From contig DASXOB010000025.1 in assembly GCA_036494545.1 (NCBI GenBank), forward strand, positions 62,001-126,000: a stretch of DNA of 64,000 bases, given 5' to 3'. The position numbers and the translations under genes are program-made. How positions within the stretch are numbered: the stretch's first letter is position 1; each line of letters begins with the position of its first letter. Source of the DNA: JAICXG01 sp036494545 (GTDB lineage Bacteria > Verrucomicrobiota > Verrucomicrobiia > Chthoniobacterales > UBA10450). Under the pieces are notes generated by a model that saw only the letters and a program-made list of their open reading frames with translations, was not told the origin of the DNA and did not search any database. Below are positions 1-8,085 of the stretch, in pieces.

Positions 1-2
1 GT

Positions 3-728
3 GATCTCGCGCCGGGCGATTACATCCGCATTCGCGTCCAGGATGAAGGAGTCGGGATTCCGCCAGATTATCTTAAACGTATTTTCGATCCGTATTTTAC
101 GACCAAGCCAAAGGGCAATGGTCTCGGTCTCGCTACGGTGTATTCGATCGTTAAGAATCACAGTGGATTGATCACCGTCGAATCGGAGTTGCATGTAGGT
201 TCCACTTTTAATGTTTATCTCCCGGCCACTCAGACGCAGGCCAAGGTTGACGAGCCCGTAGACCTGACGAACGAGCCAATGAACGGCTCGGGTCGCGTGC
301 TCGTGGTGGATGATGAGGAAGCTATCCGATTGCTGGTGGATTTTACGCTCACGCGTTTGGGCTACGAAGTTTCCGCCGCCGAGACGGCGGAGCGCGGGAT
401 CGAGATTTATCGCGACGCGCTGAGCCACGGACGCCAATTCGATCTCGTCATCCTCGATCTCACCTTGCCCGGCGGGATGGGCGGCAAGGAAGCGCTCAAA
501 CGGTTAATCGAGATTGATCCCCTCGTAAACGCGGTGGTTTCCAGCGGCTACGCCATGGATGCTACCATGAGCCGCTACGAAGATTTCGGTTTTCGCGGCG
601 TGATTGCGAAGCCCTACGAAGCGACCGAACTCGGGCGCAAAGTGCACGCCTTTATCGAGGCGAATCGCACCACGCCTTTCCCTGCCCAAACGCACTCCCC
701 CACTTTCCAGCTCCAGCACGCCTGCTGA
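3..728 (+). CDS. Hybrid sensor histidine kinase, C-terminal part (partial)
   Basis: The frame is open from the window edge, so the N-terminal sensor and dimerisation domains lie outside. The visible part starts inside a HATPase_c domain: a G1 box (DEGVGIP), an F box (FDPYFTTK) and a G2 box (GNGLGLATVY) follow in order. After a short linker there is a CheY-like receiver domain with the acidic pair in VVDDEE and a phosphoacceptor aspartate in VILDLTLPGG (codon 456-458). The protein would autophosphorylate on an upstream histidine and pass the phosphate to its own receiver. About 40 residues of low-complexity tail follow the receiver. No DNA-binding output domain is seen, so signalling probably continues through a separate phosphotransfer partner. 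The family call is secure; the signal sensed is unknown. Confidence 0.9.
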   Translation, partial: DLAPGDYIRIRVQDEGVGIPPDYLKRIFDPYFTTKPKGNGLGLATVYSIVKNHSGLITVESELHVGSTFNVYLPATQTQAKVDEPVDLTNEPMNGSGRVLVVDDEEAIRLLVDFTLTRLGYEVSAAETAERGIEIYRDALSHGRQFDLVILDLTLPGGMGGKEALKRLIEIDPLVNAVVSSGYAMDATMSRYEDFGFRGVIAKPYEATELGRKVHAFIEANRTTPFPAQTHSPTFQLQHAC

Positions 729-808
729 CTCGTTAGCCAAATGGCACCCCGGACCGGTTGGCGGGCAACTTGCCAAGCATCACTCAACTCCTTAGCTTCC
801 TGCAAAGG

Positions 809-1360
809 ATGAGGACCGAACTAACCGAACAGAAAACGGTGCCAGCTGCCTACGATTCGAAAATCGAAGGTAACGTCATCTTCACGCGACTCGACGCCGC
901 GATGAACTGGATGCGTAAGAATTCTCTCTGGCCGATGCCTATGGGTCTGGCCTGTTGCGCAATTGAGTTGATGGCGACAGCGTCGGCACGTTTTGATATC
1001 GCGCGCTTCGGAGCCGAGGTCATGCGTTTCTCTCCGCGCCAATGCGATGTTATGATCGTTGCCGGCACTGTGACCTACAAAATGGCCCTGGCCGTGAAGC
1101 GGATTTACGACCAAATGCCGGAGCCCAAGTGGGTCATTGCGATGGGCGCCTGCGCTTCGAGCGGCGGCATGTATCGCTCCTACGCTGTCCTGCAGGGAAT
1201 CGACCAACTTTTGCCGGTTGATGTGTACGTCTCCGGTTGTCCGCCGCGTCCGGAAGCACTCCTTGAGGGTCTGATGAAGCTACAGACCAAGATCAGTGGC
1301 GAGCGTTCTTTCAGCGCGCAAAAGCCAGCCCTCGCCGCGCGGATGAAAGAGCTGGCCTAA
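809..1360 (+). CDS. nuoB: NADH-quinone oxidoreductase subunit B
   Basis: This is the subunit of respiratory complex I that holds the terminal 4Fe-4S cluster N2, next to the quinone site on the cytoplasmic arm. The four cluster cysteines are visible with the usual spacing: the pair in LACCAIE (C49, C50), C115 in GACASSGG and C144 in SGCPPRPEA. The length of 183 residues is normal. I chose the ATG at 809; an in-frame TTG at 758 would add 17 residues with no family resemblance. The stop codon lies inside a copy of the dispersed 9-mer GCCTAACGA (1355-1363). nuoC follows 25 bases later. The neighbours expected in a full nuo operon (nuoA before, nuoD after) are missing here. Confidence 0.95.
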   Translation: MRTELTEQKTVPAAYDSKIEGNVIFTRLDAAMNWMRKNSLWPMPMGLACCAIELMATASARFDIARFGAEVMRFSPRQCDVMIVAGTVTYKMALAVKRIYDQMPEPKWVIAMGACASSGGMYRSYAVLQGIDQLLPVDVYVSGCPPRPEALLEGLMKLQTKISGERSFSAQKPALAARMKELA

Positions 1361-1385
1361 CGACTAAGTCGGTTTTGCCCTTTTG

Positions 1386-1964
1386 ATGACCTCTTCCGAA
1401 GTCCTTGAGTCGTTAGGTTCTCTTTTCGGCACCCGGATCAAAGGGCGAACTGAATTCCGTGGCGAGACCACAATCGTGATCGAGCGCTGCGACCTTCGCG
1501 AGGTGGCTAATTTTTGCCGGGACGACCTTTCCTTCGATTACCTGCTCGACATCACAAGCGTGGATAACTTCGGCAATGAACCGCGTTTCGAGGTCGTTTA
1601 TGAGCTTTACTCGATGAGCCTCGGAGTTCATCTGCGCCTCAAGCTCAGCCTCTCAGAAGACGATCCAACGGTGGACACCATCTCCGACATTTGGCCCACC
1701 GCAAACTGGCATGAGCGCGAGATTTGGGACATGATGGGCCTGCGCTTCAACGGCCATCCCGACCTGCGCCGTATCCTCATGTGGGAGGGCTATCCTTATT
1801 TTCCCTTAAGAAAGGAGTTTCCTCTGGCGGGGCAGCCAAGTGAAATGCCCGATGTCGGCTTCACCTCCATCGCTCCCATGGAAGGCGGACCGTTTGTTAC
1901 CCAGCCTGGCACCGCGACTGCGAAAGATCGCGAACCACGTTCGCGAGGCGGGGAGATTCTCTAG
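1386..1964 (+). CDS. nuoC: NADH-quinone oxidoreductase subunit C
   Basis: This is the 30-kDa subunit of the complex I peripheral arm. The family signature is clear near the C-terminus: a WHERE-type motif (NWHEREIWDMMG) followed by the arginine-rich HPDLRRILMWEGYPYFPLRKEF stretch at about residues 115-150 in broken form. Length is 192 residues from the ATG at 1386; a TTG immediately before it could also initiate. It is cotranscribed with nuoB. It is a stand-alone C subunit, not the C-D fusion of enterobacteria, and no nuoD follows before the convergent phoH/7TM-HD unit. A dispersed-motif copy lies at 1410-1417 near its start. Confidence 0.93.
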   Translation: MTSSEVLESLGSLFGTRIKGRTEFRGETTIVIERCDLREVANFCRDDLSFDYLLDITSVDNFGNEPRFEVVYELYSMSLGVHLRLKLSLSEDDPTVDTISDIWPTANWHEREIWDMMGLRFNGHPDLRRILMWEGYPYFPLRKEFPLAGQPSEMPDVGFTSIAPMEGGPFVTQPGTATAKDREPRSRGGEIL

Positions 1965-2112
1965 GCAGATTCGGTCGTAACGAGCGAATGCCCTTAATTA
2001 ATAAGCGACGGCCTAACACTGGTGTTAGAGATACATTCCTAAACGGACTGAAGTGCGAACGTGTCGACTGAGAATCGTCGTTCTCTGACGGTCGCAGCCG
2101 CGCTTGTCTATT

Positions 2113-2153
2113 GGTTCAGGCGATAAGCTCGTCGCGCGAGCTTTCGCTGAACC
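2113..2153. terminator. Candidate bidirectional terminator hairpin
   Basis: Between the convergent nuoC and 7TM-HD genes there is a two-part stem: GGTTCAG (2113-2119) pairs with CTGAACC (2147-2153), and AGCTCG (2126-2131) pairs with CGAGCT (2137-2142) around a 5-base loop. A clear T-tract is lacking on either side, so intrinsic termination is only an inference from position and stem strength. Confidence 0.5.
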
Positions 2154-2203
2154 GACTTCATTCCCGATAACATTGGTGATTCTCGAGAAGACTCGCCCGA
2201 GGC

Positions 2204-3841
2204 TCAGGCAGCGGAGACTGGCGGAGCTGACGCAGGGCGTTTCGTCACCGCCATGACATCGGGCCGAGCGCCATCTTCACGCGCAACTGTTGTCTTGCCT
2301 TCCTTTGGATAGGCAATGCGGGTATGGAGCATGTTCATGAGGGTGAAACGAAAGCGCTCGGCAATGATTTTCAGTTCTTTCATCGTTAGGTCGCATTCGT
2401 CGAGCTGATGGTCGGCCAGACGCTGGTCGATCAGGTCAGTCACGAGTTGCTCGATCTTTTGCGGCGTCGGTTTTTCCAGTGAGCGAGAAGCGCTTTCCAC
2501 CATGTCGGCCAGGCTAATGATCGCGCTTTCCCGCGTTTGCGGTTTCGGCCCGCTGTAACGGAAGTTTTCCTCGGAGACTTCGGGAATGTCTTCCTCGCGC
2601 ATCTTCATGATCTTACCGCCGGCGCGAGCGTCTTCGTATTGCTGAAGGGCGCGTTTGTAGAAGTAATAGACCAACGATGTCCCATGATGCTGCTGGATAA
2701 CATCGATGACCTGCTGGTTGAGGCCGTGTTTAAGCGCGAGGTCGACGCCTTCCTTGACGTGCGCAATGATAATGAGTGCGCTCATCGTTGGGGCGAGATC
2801 GTCGTGCGGGTTGCGCTCAAAGTTCATGTTTTCGGTGAAGTAATCGGGTTTCACCAGTTTGCCGATGTCATGGAAGTAGGAACAGACGCGGCATAAGGTG
2901 GCGTTCGCACCGATGGCTTCGGCGGCGGATTCCGCCAGGTTTGCCACGACAAGACTGTGGTGATAGGTGCCGGGAGCTTCGAACGTTAGGCGGCGGAGAA
3001 GCGGATGATTCAGGTCCGACGCTTCCAGCCATGAGATATCGGTCGTGATGCGGAAGAGATGTTCGAGAATCGGCAGCGCGCCACCAACGAGCATGGCAGT
3101 AATAATGCCGTTGCCGATGGCGAAAGCGCTTTGCACACCGAGCATTGGCCAGTCGGTTGCGGCGGGATTGAAGAAGTTGATCGGGCCGATCAGCCCAAAA
3201 GCAAGCGAGAGCAACCAGATGGCGACTCCGACGAAAAATCCCGCCCGGATCAGGCGACTGCGGCGGCGTACTTGTAATGTGAGATAGACGGCGGTGAATC
3301 CGCTGATGAGTCCATTAACCAGCATCGGCGCGTCGATCTTGCTCGCAAGGATGCTGCTCCAAAGACTAACGAAAACTGCACCGTAGAGTCCGTGATTGCG
3401 TCCAAGCAAAACGCAAAGAACGAGCGGCGCAAAGGCGTAGGGTGCGATGAGCCAGGCGGTCTCGGGCTTGAGCGCGACGAAGACCCCGCTGTTGCAAAGC
3501 ACGATAAGTAATCGCGTGATTGCGAGCTGCACAAAGATGATGCCGAAGACAAGAAAGAGGCGTGAGTTGCGCTCGAAGGTACGCGGCTGGTTGATCCAGA
3601 GCTGAACGATCGCGGTAGCGAGAAAAAGCAGGGCAATGACAAAATTTTTCGTCGGCTCCTGCTGCTGACCGCTGAAAATGAGAAGGGCGAGCCCAATGAC
3701 GAAAGCTGCAAAGATGGCCACCTTCACCCAAGGCGCGCTCTCGAGGTTGCGCAATACTTCATTGGAGACGCGGCGGCGCCGGGTCTTACTGGAAGCGAGA
3801 CCGCGCCTTATGAGGCCTTTGCGGCGCAAAGATTTGAACAT
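2204..3841 (-). CDS. 7TM-HD family phosphodiesterase, PgpH-like
   Basis: A polytopic inner-membrane protein with a cytoplasmic HD domain. An Arg-rich N-terminus is followed by hydrophobic segments from about residue 37 to 250 and then an HD domain with HHSLV near residue 293 and YFHDIGKL near residue 323. Downstream are the further metal-site histidines in IAHV and QQHHGT. Characterised PgpH proteins hydrolyse cyclic di-AMP. At 545 residues this one is shorter than those (about 700 or more) because the extracellular 7TMR-HDED domain is missing; the membrane part starts at once. It begins 2 bases after the phoH stop, so the two are surely cotranscribed. The phoH-7TM-HD-ybeY arrangement is common in bacteria; ybeY is not present here. 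The c-di-AMP substrate is inferred from the family. Confidence 0.88.
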   Translation of the reverse strand: MFKSLRRKGLIRRGLASSKTRRRRVSNEVLRNLESAPWVKVAIFAAFVIGLALLIFSGQQQEPTKNFVIALLFLATAIVQLWINQPRTFERNSRLFLVFGIIFVQLAITRLLIVLCNSGVFVALKPETAWLIAPYAFAPLVLCVLLGRNHGLYGAVFVSLWSSILASKIDAPMLVNGLISGFTAVYLTLQVRRRSRLIRAGFFVGVAIWLLSLAFGLIGPINFFNPAATDWPMLGVQSAFAIGNGIITAMLVGGALPILEHLFRITTDISWLEASDLNHPLLRRLTFEAPGTYHHSLVVANLAESAAEAIGANATLCRVCSYFHDIGKLVKPDYFTENMNFERNPHDDLAPTMSALIIIAHVKEGVDLALKHGLNQQVIDVIQQHHGTSLVYYFYKRALQQYEDARAGGKIMKMREEDIPEVSEENFRYSGPKPQTRESAIISLADMVESASRSLEKPTPQKIEQLVTDLIDQRLADHQLDECDLTMKELKIIAERFRFTLMNMLHTRIAYPKEGKTTVAREDGARPDVMAVTKRPASAPPVSAA

Positions 3842-3843
3842 AA

Positions 3844-4827
3844 CTACTTGCGCTCGCGTCCGCTCGTATTGGCGGGCGAGCGATGTTGCTGATACGCGTT
3901 GATGATGGCGCGGACAAGCTCGTGCCTAACGACATCCTTGTCATTGAAATAAACAAAAGCGATGCCGGCGACGTTTTTCAAGGCTTGGAGAGCTTCGAGC
4001 AGACCGGAACGTTTGTTAGGCGGCAAATCGATCTGGGTGTCGTCACCAGTCACGACGCATTTCGATCGCGGGCCAATCCGGGTGAGAAGCATGAACATTT
4101 GCTCGGTCGTGGTGTTCTGCGCTTCGTCGAGAATGACAAAGGCGTTGCTCAGTGTCCGGCCGCGCATGTAGGCGAGCGGAGCGATCTCGATCGTCTCGCG
4201 CGCCACATAACGTTCCAGCTCTTCTGGTTCCAGCATATCGTGCAGCGCGTCGTAGAGCGGACGCAGATAAGGTGTGATTTTTTGTTGCAAATCGCCCGGT
4301 AAAAACCCCAATGCCTCGCCGGCTTCGACGGCGGGCCTCGTCAGAATAATTCGATCGACCTGTTCCTTCTTCAGCGCTGCGACAGCCATCGCGACGGCAA
4401 GGTAGGTCTTTCCTGTCCCGGCCGGGCCGATGCCGAAGACGACGTCATTCTTTTGGATTGCCTCGACATAATTGCGCTGGCCTAACGAGCGCGCCACGAT
4501 GGCCGGTTTGCGCGCCGAGGTCATGATCTTGGTCGCGACCAGATCCTCCAGGTTGTCGTTACGTGACTCGTTCACGGAATTGAGGGCGTAGTTGAATTCG
4601 TGTCGCTGAATATCGATGCCGCGCTGGCGCGCATTCTCAAGTTGGGTGAAGACCTGTTCCGCCTTGGCCACCTGAGCGGGATCGCCTTCCATCTTGATCC
4701 AGCCTTCGCGGGTGGTGACCTTTACACCGAGGGATTCTTCGAGGTTCTTGATCAGCTTCAGATCGTTGGCGTAGAGCGATTGAACGGCACGTGCGTTCTC
4801 AAACTGCAACGTGCGGGTCTCAGTCAT
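3844..4827 (-). CDS. phoH: PhoH family ATPase
   Basis: A cytoplasmic P-loop ATPase of the PhoH/YbeZ family, usually linked to RNA metabolism and ribosome maturation with YbeY. The N-terminal 100 residues form the KH-like region typical of YbeZ. The Walker A motif GPAGTGKT is near residues 131-138 and Walker B is AFVILDEAQN. The length of 327 residues fits the family. The ATG at 4825-4827 gives the usual N-terminus. The gene is directly followed by the 7TM-HD gene with 2 bases between them. Copies of the dispersed motif lie inside it (near 3925 and 4481). Identification is secure; the cellular RNA target is not visible. Confidence 0.95.
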   Translation of the reverse strand: MTETRTLQFENARAVQSLYANDLKLIKNLEESLGVKVTTREGWIKMEGDPAQVAKAEQVFTQLENARQRGIDIQRHEFNYALNSVNESRNDNLEDLVATKIMTSARKPAIVARSLGQRNYVEAIQKNDVVFGIGPAGTGKTYLAVAMAVAALKKEQVDRIILTRPAVEAGEALGFLPGDLQQKITPYLRPLYDALHDMLEPEELERYVARETIEIAPLAYMRGRTLSNAFVILDEAQNTTTEQMFMLLTRIGPRSKCVVTGDDTQIDLPPNKRSGLLEALQALKNVAGIAFVYFNDKDVVRHELVRAIINAYQQHRSPANTSGRERK

Positions 4828-4960
4828 CTGCTGGCCGGTAAAACATCAGCCGCGAGAATACCGTGCCGGCAGGAAGAGTGTCAAACTGGCAAAGCCAGGT
4901 TGAAGGAAAAGATGGTGTGACTTCTGGGGGGCGTTAAAGCCAGCACGTGGTCAAATCAGC

Positions 4961-5413
4961 CTAACGAAATCCGTAAACCATCGCCCAATGAGTCCGATCC
5001 TCAGACGAACTTTCTACCGCGACGATAATGAAGTAGCTGCCGGTCGACTTTGGAACAAGATGTGCAGCCGCAAAATGTCCTTTCTGCCAGCTATCCGGCT
5101 GCTCGCAAAGCTTGCCGTCGGCGTCGTAAATATGAACGGAGACTTTCGCCGTTTCCACTTCGGTGCCCATCCAAAACCAATAGTCGTTCCCCTTGAATAA
5201 CTGCTGTCTGACCGCCTTGCGCTCGCCTGCACCCAAGTCGCCGCCCCAGTAATCCTCGCGCACCTGATAACCTTCCTTCACATAGGGCTCGGCAGCCTGC
5301 AGGGCAAAAGAATGAGCATCGTCCACCGAAGCGCGGGTGGCCGCGATTGGCAGCGCGAGGAAAATCGCGAGCAAAGCGGCGCTGCGCCGGGTTGTGGAAT
5401 TCTTTGGTCGCAT
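4961..5413 (-). CDS. Secreted hypothetical protein
   Basis: A 150-residue protein I do not recognise. It has a signal peptide (RRSAALLAIFLALPIAATRAS). The mature part is rich in aromatic residues (EDYWGG, NDYWFWMG), with an alternating pattern that suggests a small beta-sandwich (VSVHIYDADG, SYFIIVAV). Such folds resemble the pre-peptidase C-terminal or C2-like beta domains, but this is only an impression. It lies 10 bases downstream of the next secreted protein gene on the same strand, so the pair is probably one operon. A dispersed-motif copy (4959-4967) overlaps its stop. Confidence 0.75.
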   Translation of the reverse strand: MRPKNSTTRRSAALLAIFLALPIAATRASVDDAHSFALQAAEPYVKEGYQVREDYWGGDLGAGERKAVRQQLFKGNDYWFWMGTEVETAKVSVHIYDADGKLCEQPDSWQKGHFAAAHLVPKSTGSYFIIVAVESSSEDRTHWAMVYGFR

Positions 5414-5423
5414 CGGGGGCGGG

Positions 5424-6230
5424 TTATGGTTTTCGAGTCACGATCGCGTTGTCGAGACGGGCCGTGATCTCATTAATCTTCTTCACTGACATAGGAGGAA
5501 TCGCAGCATCCGTCTCGATCAGGGGTTTCACTTCCACGAGCGAACTCTTGATTTGCGCGATCACCGGCAGGTTGAATTCAGGCATGGTTGCCAGCTTGCG
5601 TTGAAAGTATTCCAAAAGATCGGGCTGATGCAGCAGCTCGGCTCCGTCGGGCGAAAAGTGGCGATCGACCACCGCGGTCAACACCTGGGTTCCGCGTAGC
5701 CAGCCGCCCAGACTAACGAGCTGGGAAAGCTTCTCGTCGTGCACTTCGTTCATTGCCTGTTGCACGCTGTTCTGAGTACGATCCAGCTCCAGGCGCACCT
5801 GGTCCCAGGCGCGTCGGTCGGCAGCTTCCGTGATCGCCTTTGCATGCGGCACAATCGAATTCCCTACTCCAATACCTTTGGCTAGACTAACGACGCGCTG
5901 TCCAATCTCTTTTACGCTCTGCGCGTCCTCCGCCTGGACGGCGATAAAGCCGTCGGCGATCACGGTTCCCAAAAGGAGCGCGATGCGCGGACGCTCAGTG
6001 AAGTTCGTTCCCTTGCTCGTGCGCACGAATTCCTTCCAGTTCACGCTGTCGAGCTTGCTCAGCGCACTAAAGATTTCGTTAGGCAACGGCACCACCACAT
6101 CCTCGATGTTTCGTGAAAGGCGACGGACGTCGATTTTGCGCGGCGGTTCGCTCGTGGCCGCCCGCACCCCTGCCGGCATGGCCAGAAAAGCCAGAAGAAT
6201 CAGGTTAACAAAAGGTCTCATCCGCAGCAT
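5424..6230 (-). CDS. Secreted hypothetical protein, alpha-helical
   Basis: A 268-residue protein with a signal peptide (VNLILLAFLAMPAGVRA). The mature part looks mostly helical and begins with a conserved-looking VVVPLPNEIFSALSKL segment, then repeated helices with Lys/Glu-rich faces. I recognise no catalytic motif. It is the first gene of a two-gene minus-strand unit with the 150-residue secreted protein 10 bases downstream. It probably acts in the periplasm. Three CTAACGA-type motif variants fall within it, at about 5712, 5885 and 6077-6085, the last being an exact 9-mer. Confidence 0.75.
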   Translation of the reverse strand: MLRMRPFVNLILLAFLAMPAGVRAATSEPPRKIDVRRLSRNIEDVVVPLPNEIFSALSKLDSVNWKEFVRTSKGTNFTERPRIALLLGTVIADGFIAVQAEDAQSVKEIGQRVVSLAKGIGVGNSIVPHAKAITEAADRRAWDQVRLELDRTQNSVQQAMNEVHDEKLSQLVSLGGWLRGTQVLTAVVDRHFSPDGAELLHQPDLLEYFQRKLATMPEFNLPVIAQIKSSLVEVKPLIETDAAIPPMSVKKINEITARLDNAIVTRKP

Positions 6231-6377
6231 CGACTATTGATTTCGTAAAGGTATTCAGGATTAGTTGGGCACTTTATGCAGAACCCTCGTCGGGCACAAA
6301 TTGTGATACGATCCAAAGTTCGCAGCGTGGCGCAACTCCCATCGGTCGCGCCGATGCGCAATCGTTAGTCTGCCGCC

Positions 6378-7388
6378 ATGATGCTGGACCGCCTCCGGGA
6401 AATCCTTGGCCATGCGGGCGAGAAACGAATCGCTGTCGCGGGCGATCTCATGCTGGACGAGTTCGTCTGGGGAAAAGTGGGACGTATTTCCCCAGAAGCG
6501 CCGGTGCCGGTGGTGGAGGTCACCGGCGAATCGTTTTTCCCCGGCGGAGCGGCGAATGTCGCGCGTAACCTGCGCGAGTTCACCGATCATGTTTCGGTCA
6601 TCGGAACCATCGGCACCGATGCGAGCGGCCATCAGCTGCTTGATCTCTTGCACGAAAAAAAGATCGCGACCGAACTCGTCATCCAGGATCCAACTTTCCG
6701 GACGATTGTAAAAACGCGGATCATCGCGCGGCAGCAACAGGTGGTGCGGGTCGACCGCGAGGAGATGCGCTCGCCTAACGAAAAACAGGTTGCCCATATT
6801 ACGGACAAACTCCGGGCACTTTTGCCGCAAATCGACGCCTTTATCTTCGAAGACTACGGCAAAAAATTTCTCAGCGCCGAACTCGTTAGGCAGATTACGG
6901 CCGAACTAAAATCGGCTGACAAACTGACCACGGCTGATCCCAATCCGCATCATCAGATCGATTGGGGCGCGATTACCGCCGTGAAACCAAACCGAAGCGA
7001 AGCCCTTCAGGCAGCAGGCCTTCCTCTAACCGATCCGGTTGATCCGCCCTTGGAAGACAAGGTGTTACTGACCGCCGGCCTGCGACTCCTCCACCGCTGG
7101 GAGACGCGAATGTTGCTCATCACGTTGGGCGAGCAAGGCATGCTGCTGCTGGAAAGAGAGAAGCCGCCGCACCACATCCCAACAAAGGCGCGCCAGGTCT
7201 TTGATGTGTCTGGCGCAGGTGATACTGCGATTGCCCTGTTTACTCTGGCCCTCGCCGGCCGTGCGACGCCAGTGGAGGCGGCGGAGATTGCCAATCACGC
7301 CAGCGCCGTCGTGGTCGCCAAACTGGGAACGGCAACCGTCACGCCGCAGGAATTGATCGCCAGTTTCGAGGACGACAATTGTGCCTAA
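6378..7388 (+). CDS. rfaE1: D-glycero-beta-D-manno-heptose-7-phosphate kinase
   Basis: A PfkB/ribokinase-family sugar kinase, equivalent to the N-terminal half of HldE. It phosphorylates heptose-7-phosphate at C1 during ADP-heptose synthesis for lipopolysaccharide core. The N-terminal AGDLMLDEFVWG and PGGAANVARNL substrate motifs and the C-terminal anion-hole signature DVSGAGDTAIALFTLAL are present. It ends at 336 residues, so the cytidylyl/adenylyltransferase domain of fused HldE is absent and must be encoded elsewhere. It overlaps the start of gmhB by 8 bases, within a copy of the dispersed motif (7383-7391). Further motif copies are at about 6773 and 6883. Divergent from the secreted pair upstream. 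Confidence 0.9.
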   Translation: MMLDRLREILGHAGEKRIAVAGDLMLDEFVWGKVGRISPEAPVPVVEVTGESFFPGGAANVARNLREFTDHVSVIGTIGTDASGHQLLDLLHEKKIATELVIQDPTFRTIVKTRIIARQQQVVRVDREEMRSPNEKQVAHITDKLRALLPQIDAFIFEDYGKKFLSAELVRQITAELKSADKLTTADPNPHHQIDWGAITAVKPNRSEALQAAGLPLTDPVDPPLEDKVLLTAGLRLLHRWETRMLLITLGEQGMLLLEREKPPHHIPTKARQVFDVSGAGDTAIALFTLALAGRATPVEAAEIANHASAVVVAKLGTATVTPQELIASFEDDNCA

Positions 7389-7950
7389 CGACTCGAGCCC
7401 GGCTGTCTTTGTCGATCGGGACGGAACCCTTATGCAGGAGGTGAACTACTGCTCCGATCCGCAATGCGTCGAGGTTTTTCCCGGTGTGAGCAAAGCGCTC
7501 CAACGCCTTAAGGCCGCCGGTTACAAGATAATCGTAATCTCGAACCAGGCGGGTATCGGGCGCGGCTATTTTACCGAAGCGCATTACCGTCTCGTCGAAG
7601 CAGAAGTGGCTCGCCAGGTACTTCCAGCCGTTTTCGATGGCGTTTACTTCTGCCCGGATCATCCCGAACGCGCAACCAACCGCCGCAAACCCGCGCCAGG
7701 AATGGTTCTGGAAGCGCAACGCGATCACGGCATCGACTTGGCGCACTCCTTTTTTGTCGGCGACAAGGCGATCGACATCGAGTGTGGTCGCAATGCAGGC
7801 CTTCCCACCATTTTGGTGAAGACCGGTTACGGTACTGCCGAACAGGGACGAGCCGGGGCGAACTGGGTCGTCGAAGATTTTCCGTCCGCGGCCGAGCTCA
7901 TCTTGGCGCTGAAAGACAAAAACGCGCCGGCCAGCCCACTCGCCGGCTAG
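7381..7950 (+). CDS. gmhB: D-glycero-D-manno-heptose 1,7-bisphosphate 7-phosphatase
   Basis: A HAD-superfamily phosphatase that removes the 7-phosphate in ADP-heptose synthesis. HAD motif I is FVDRDGTL, with ISNQAGIGRG (motif II region) and FVGDKAIDIE (motif IV). It starts at a GTG that overlaps the kinase stop, an arrangement that couples translation and supports the pathway call. The zinc loop of classical GmhB (C-x-H ... C-x-C) is only half present: CPDHPE is there, but the following stretch NRRKPAPG lacks the two later cysteines. The enzyme may therefore be a zinc-free variant or act on a related histidinol- or sugar-phosphate. Length is 189 residues. Confidence 0.88.
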   Translation: MPNDSSPAVFVDRDGTLMQEVNYCSDPQCVEVFPGVSKALQRLKAAGYKIIVISNQAGIGRGYFTEAHYRLVEAEVARQVLPAVFDGVYFCPDHPERATNRRKPAPGMVLEAQRDHGIDLAHSFFVGDKAIDIECGRNAGLPTILVKTGYGTAEQGRAGANWVVEDFPSAAELILALKDKNAPASPLAG

Positions 7951-7962
7951 CCCACTCGCCGG
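7931..7962 (+). repeat. 16-bp tandem duplication across the gmhB stop
   Basis: CCAGCCCACTCGCCGG (7931-7946) is followed directly by CTAGCCCACTCGCCGG (7947-7962), 15 of 16 bases identical. The one difference, A-G to T-A-G context, supplies the gmhB TAG stop at 7948-7950. Confidence 0.8.
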
Positions 7963-8085
7963 TGTTGCGATGCGACGAGCTCATTATGGCTCTTGGAGGC
8001 TGGTGGATCAGTGTGCCTGCGCATGAAAAAGGTTCAGCCGGCGGTATGAGACTTCTCGCTCATGTTACAGTCGTTCGATTTCACC

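Noticed and set aside
1983..2040. CTAACAC/GTGTTAG small hairpin near 2014 as an attC site
   Set aside because: The stem is only 7 bp with a 2-base gap, far too short for attC, and there is no cassette gene next to it.
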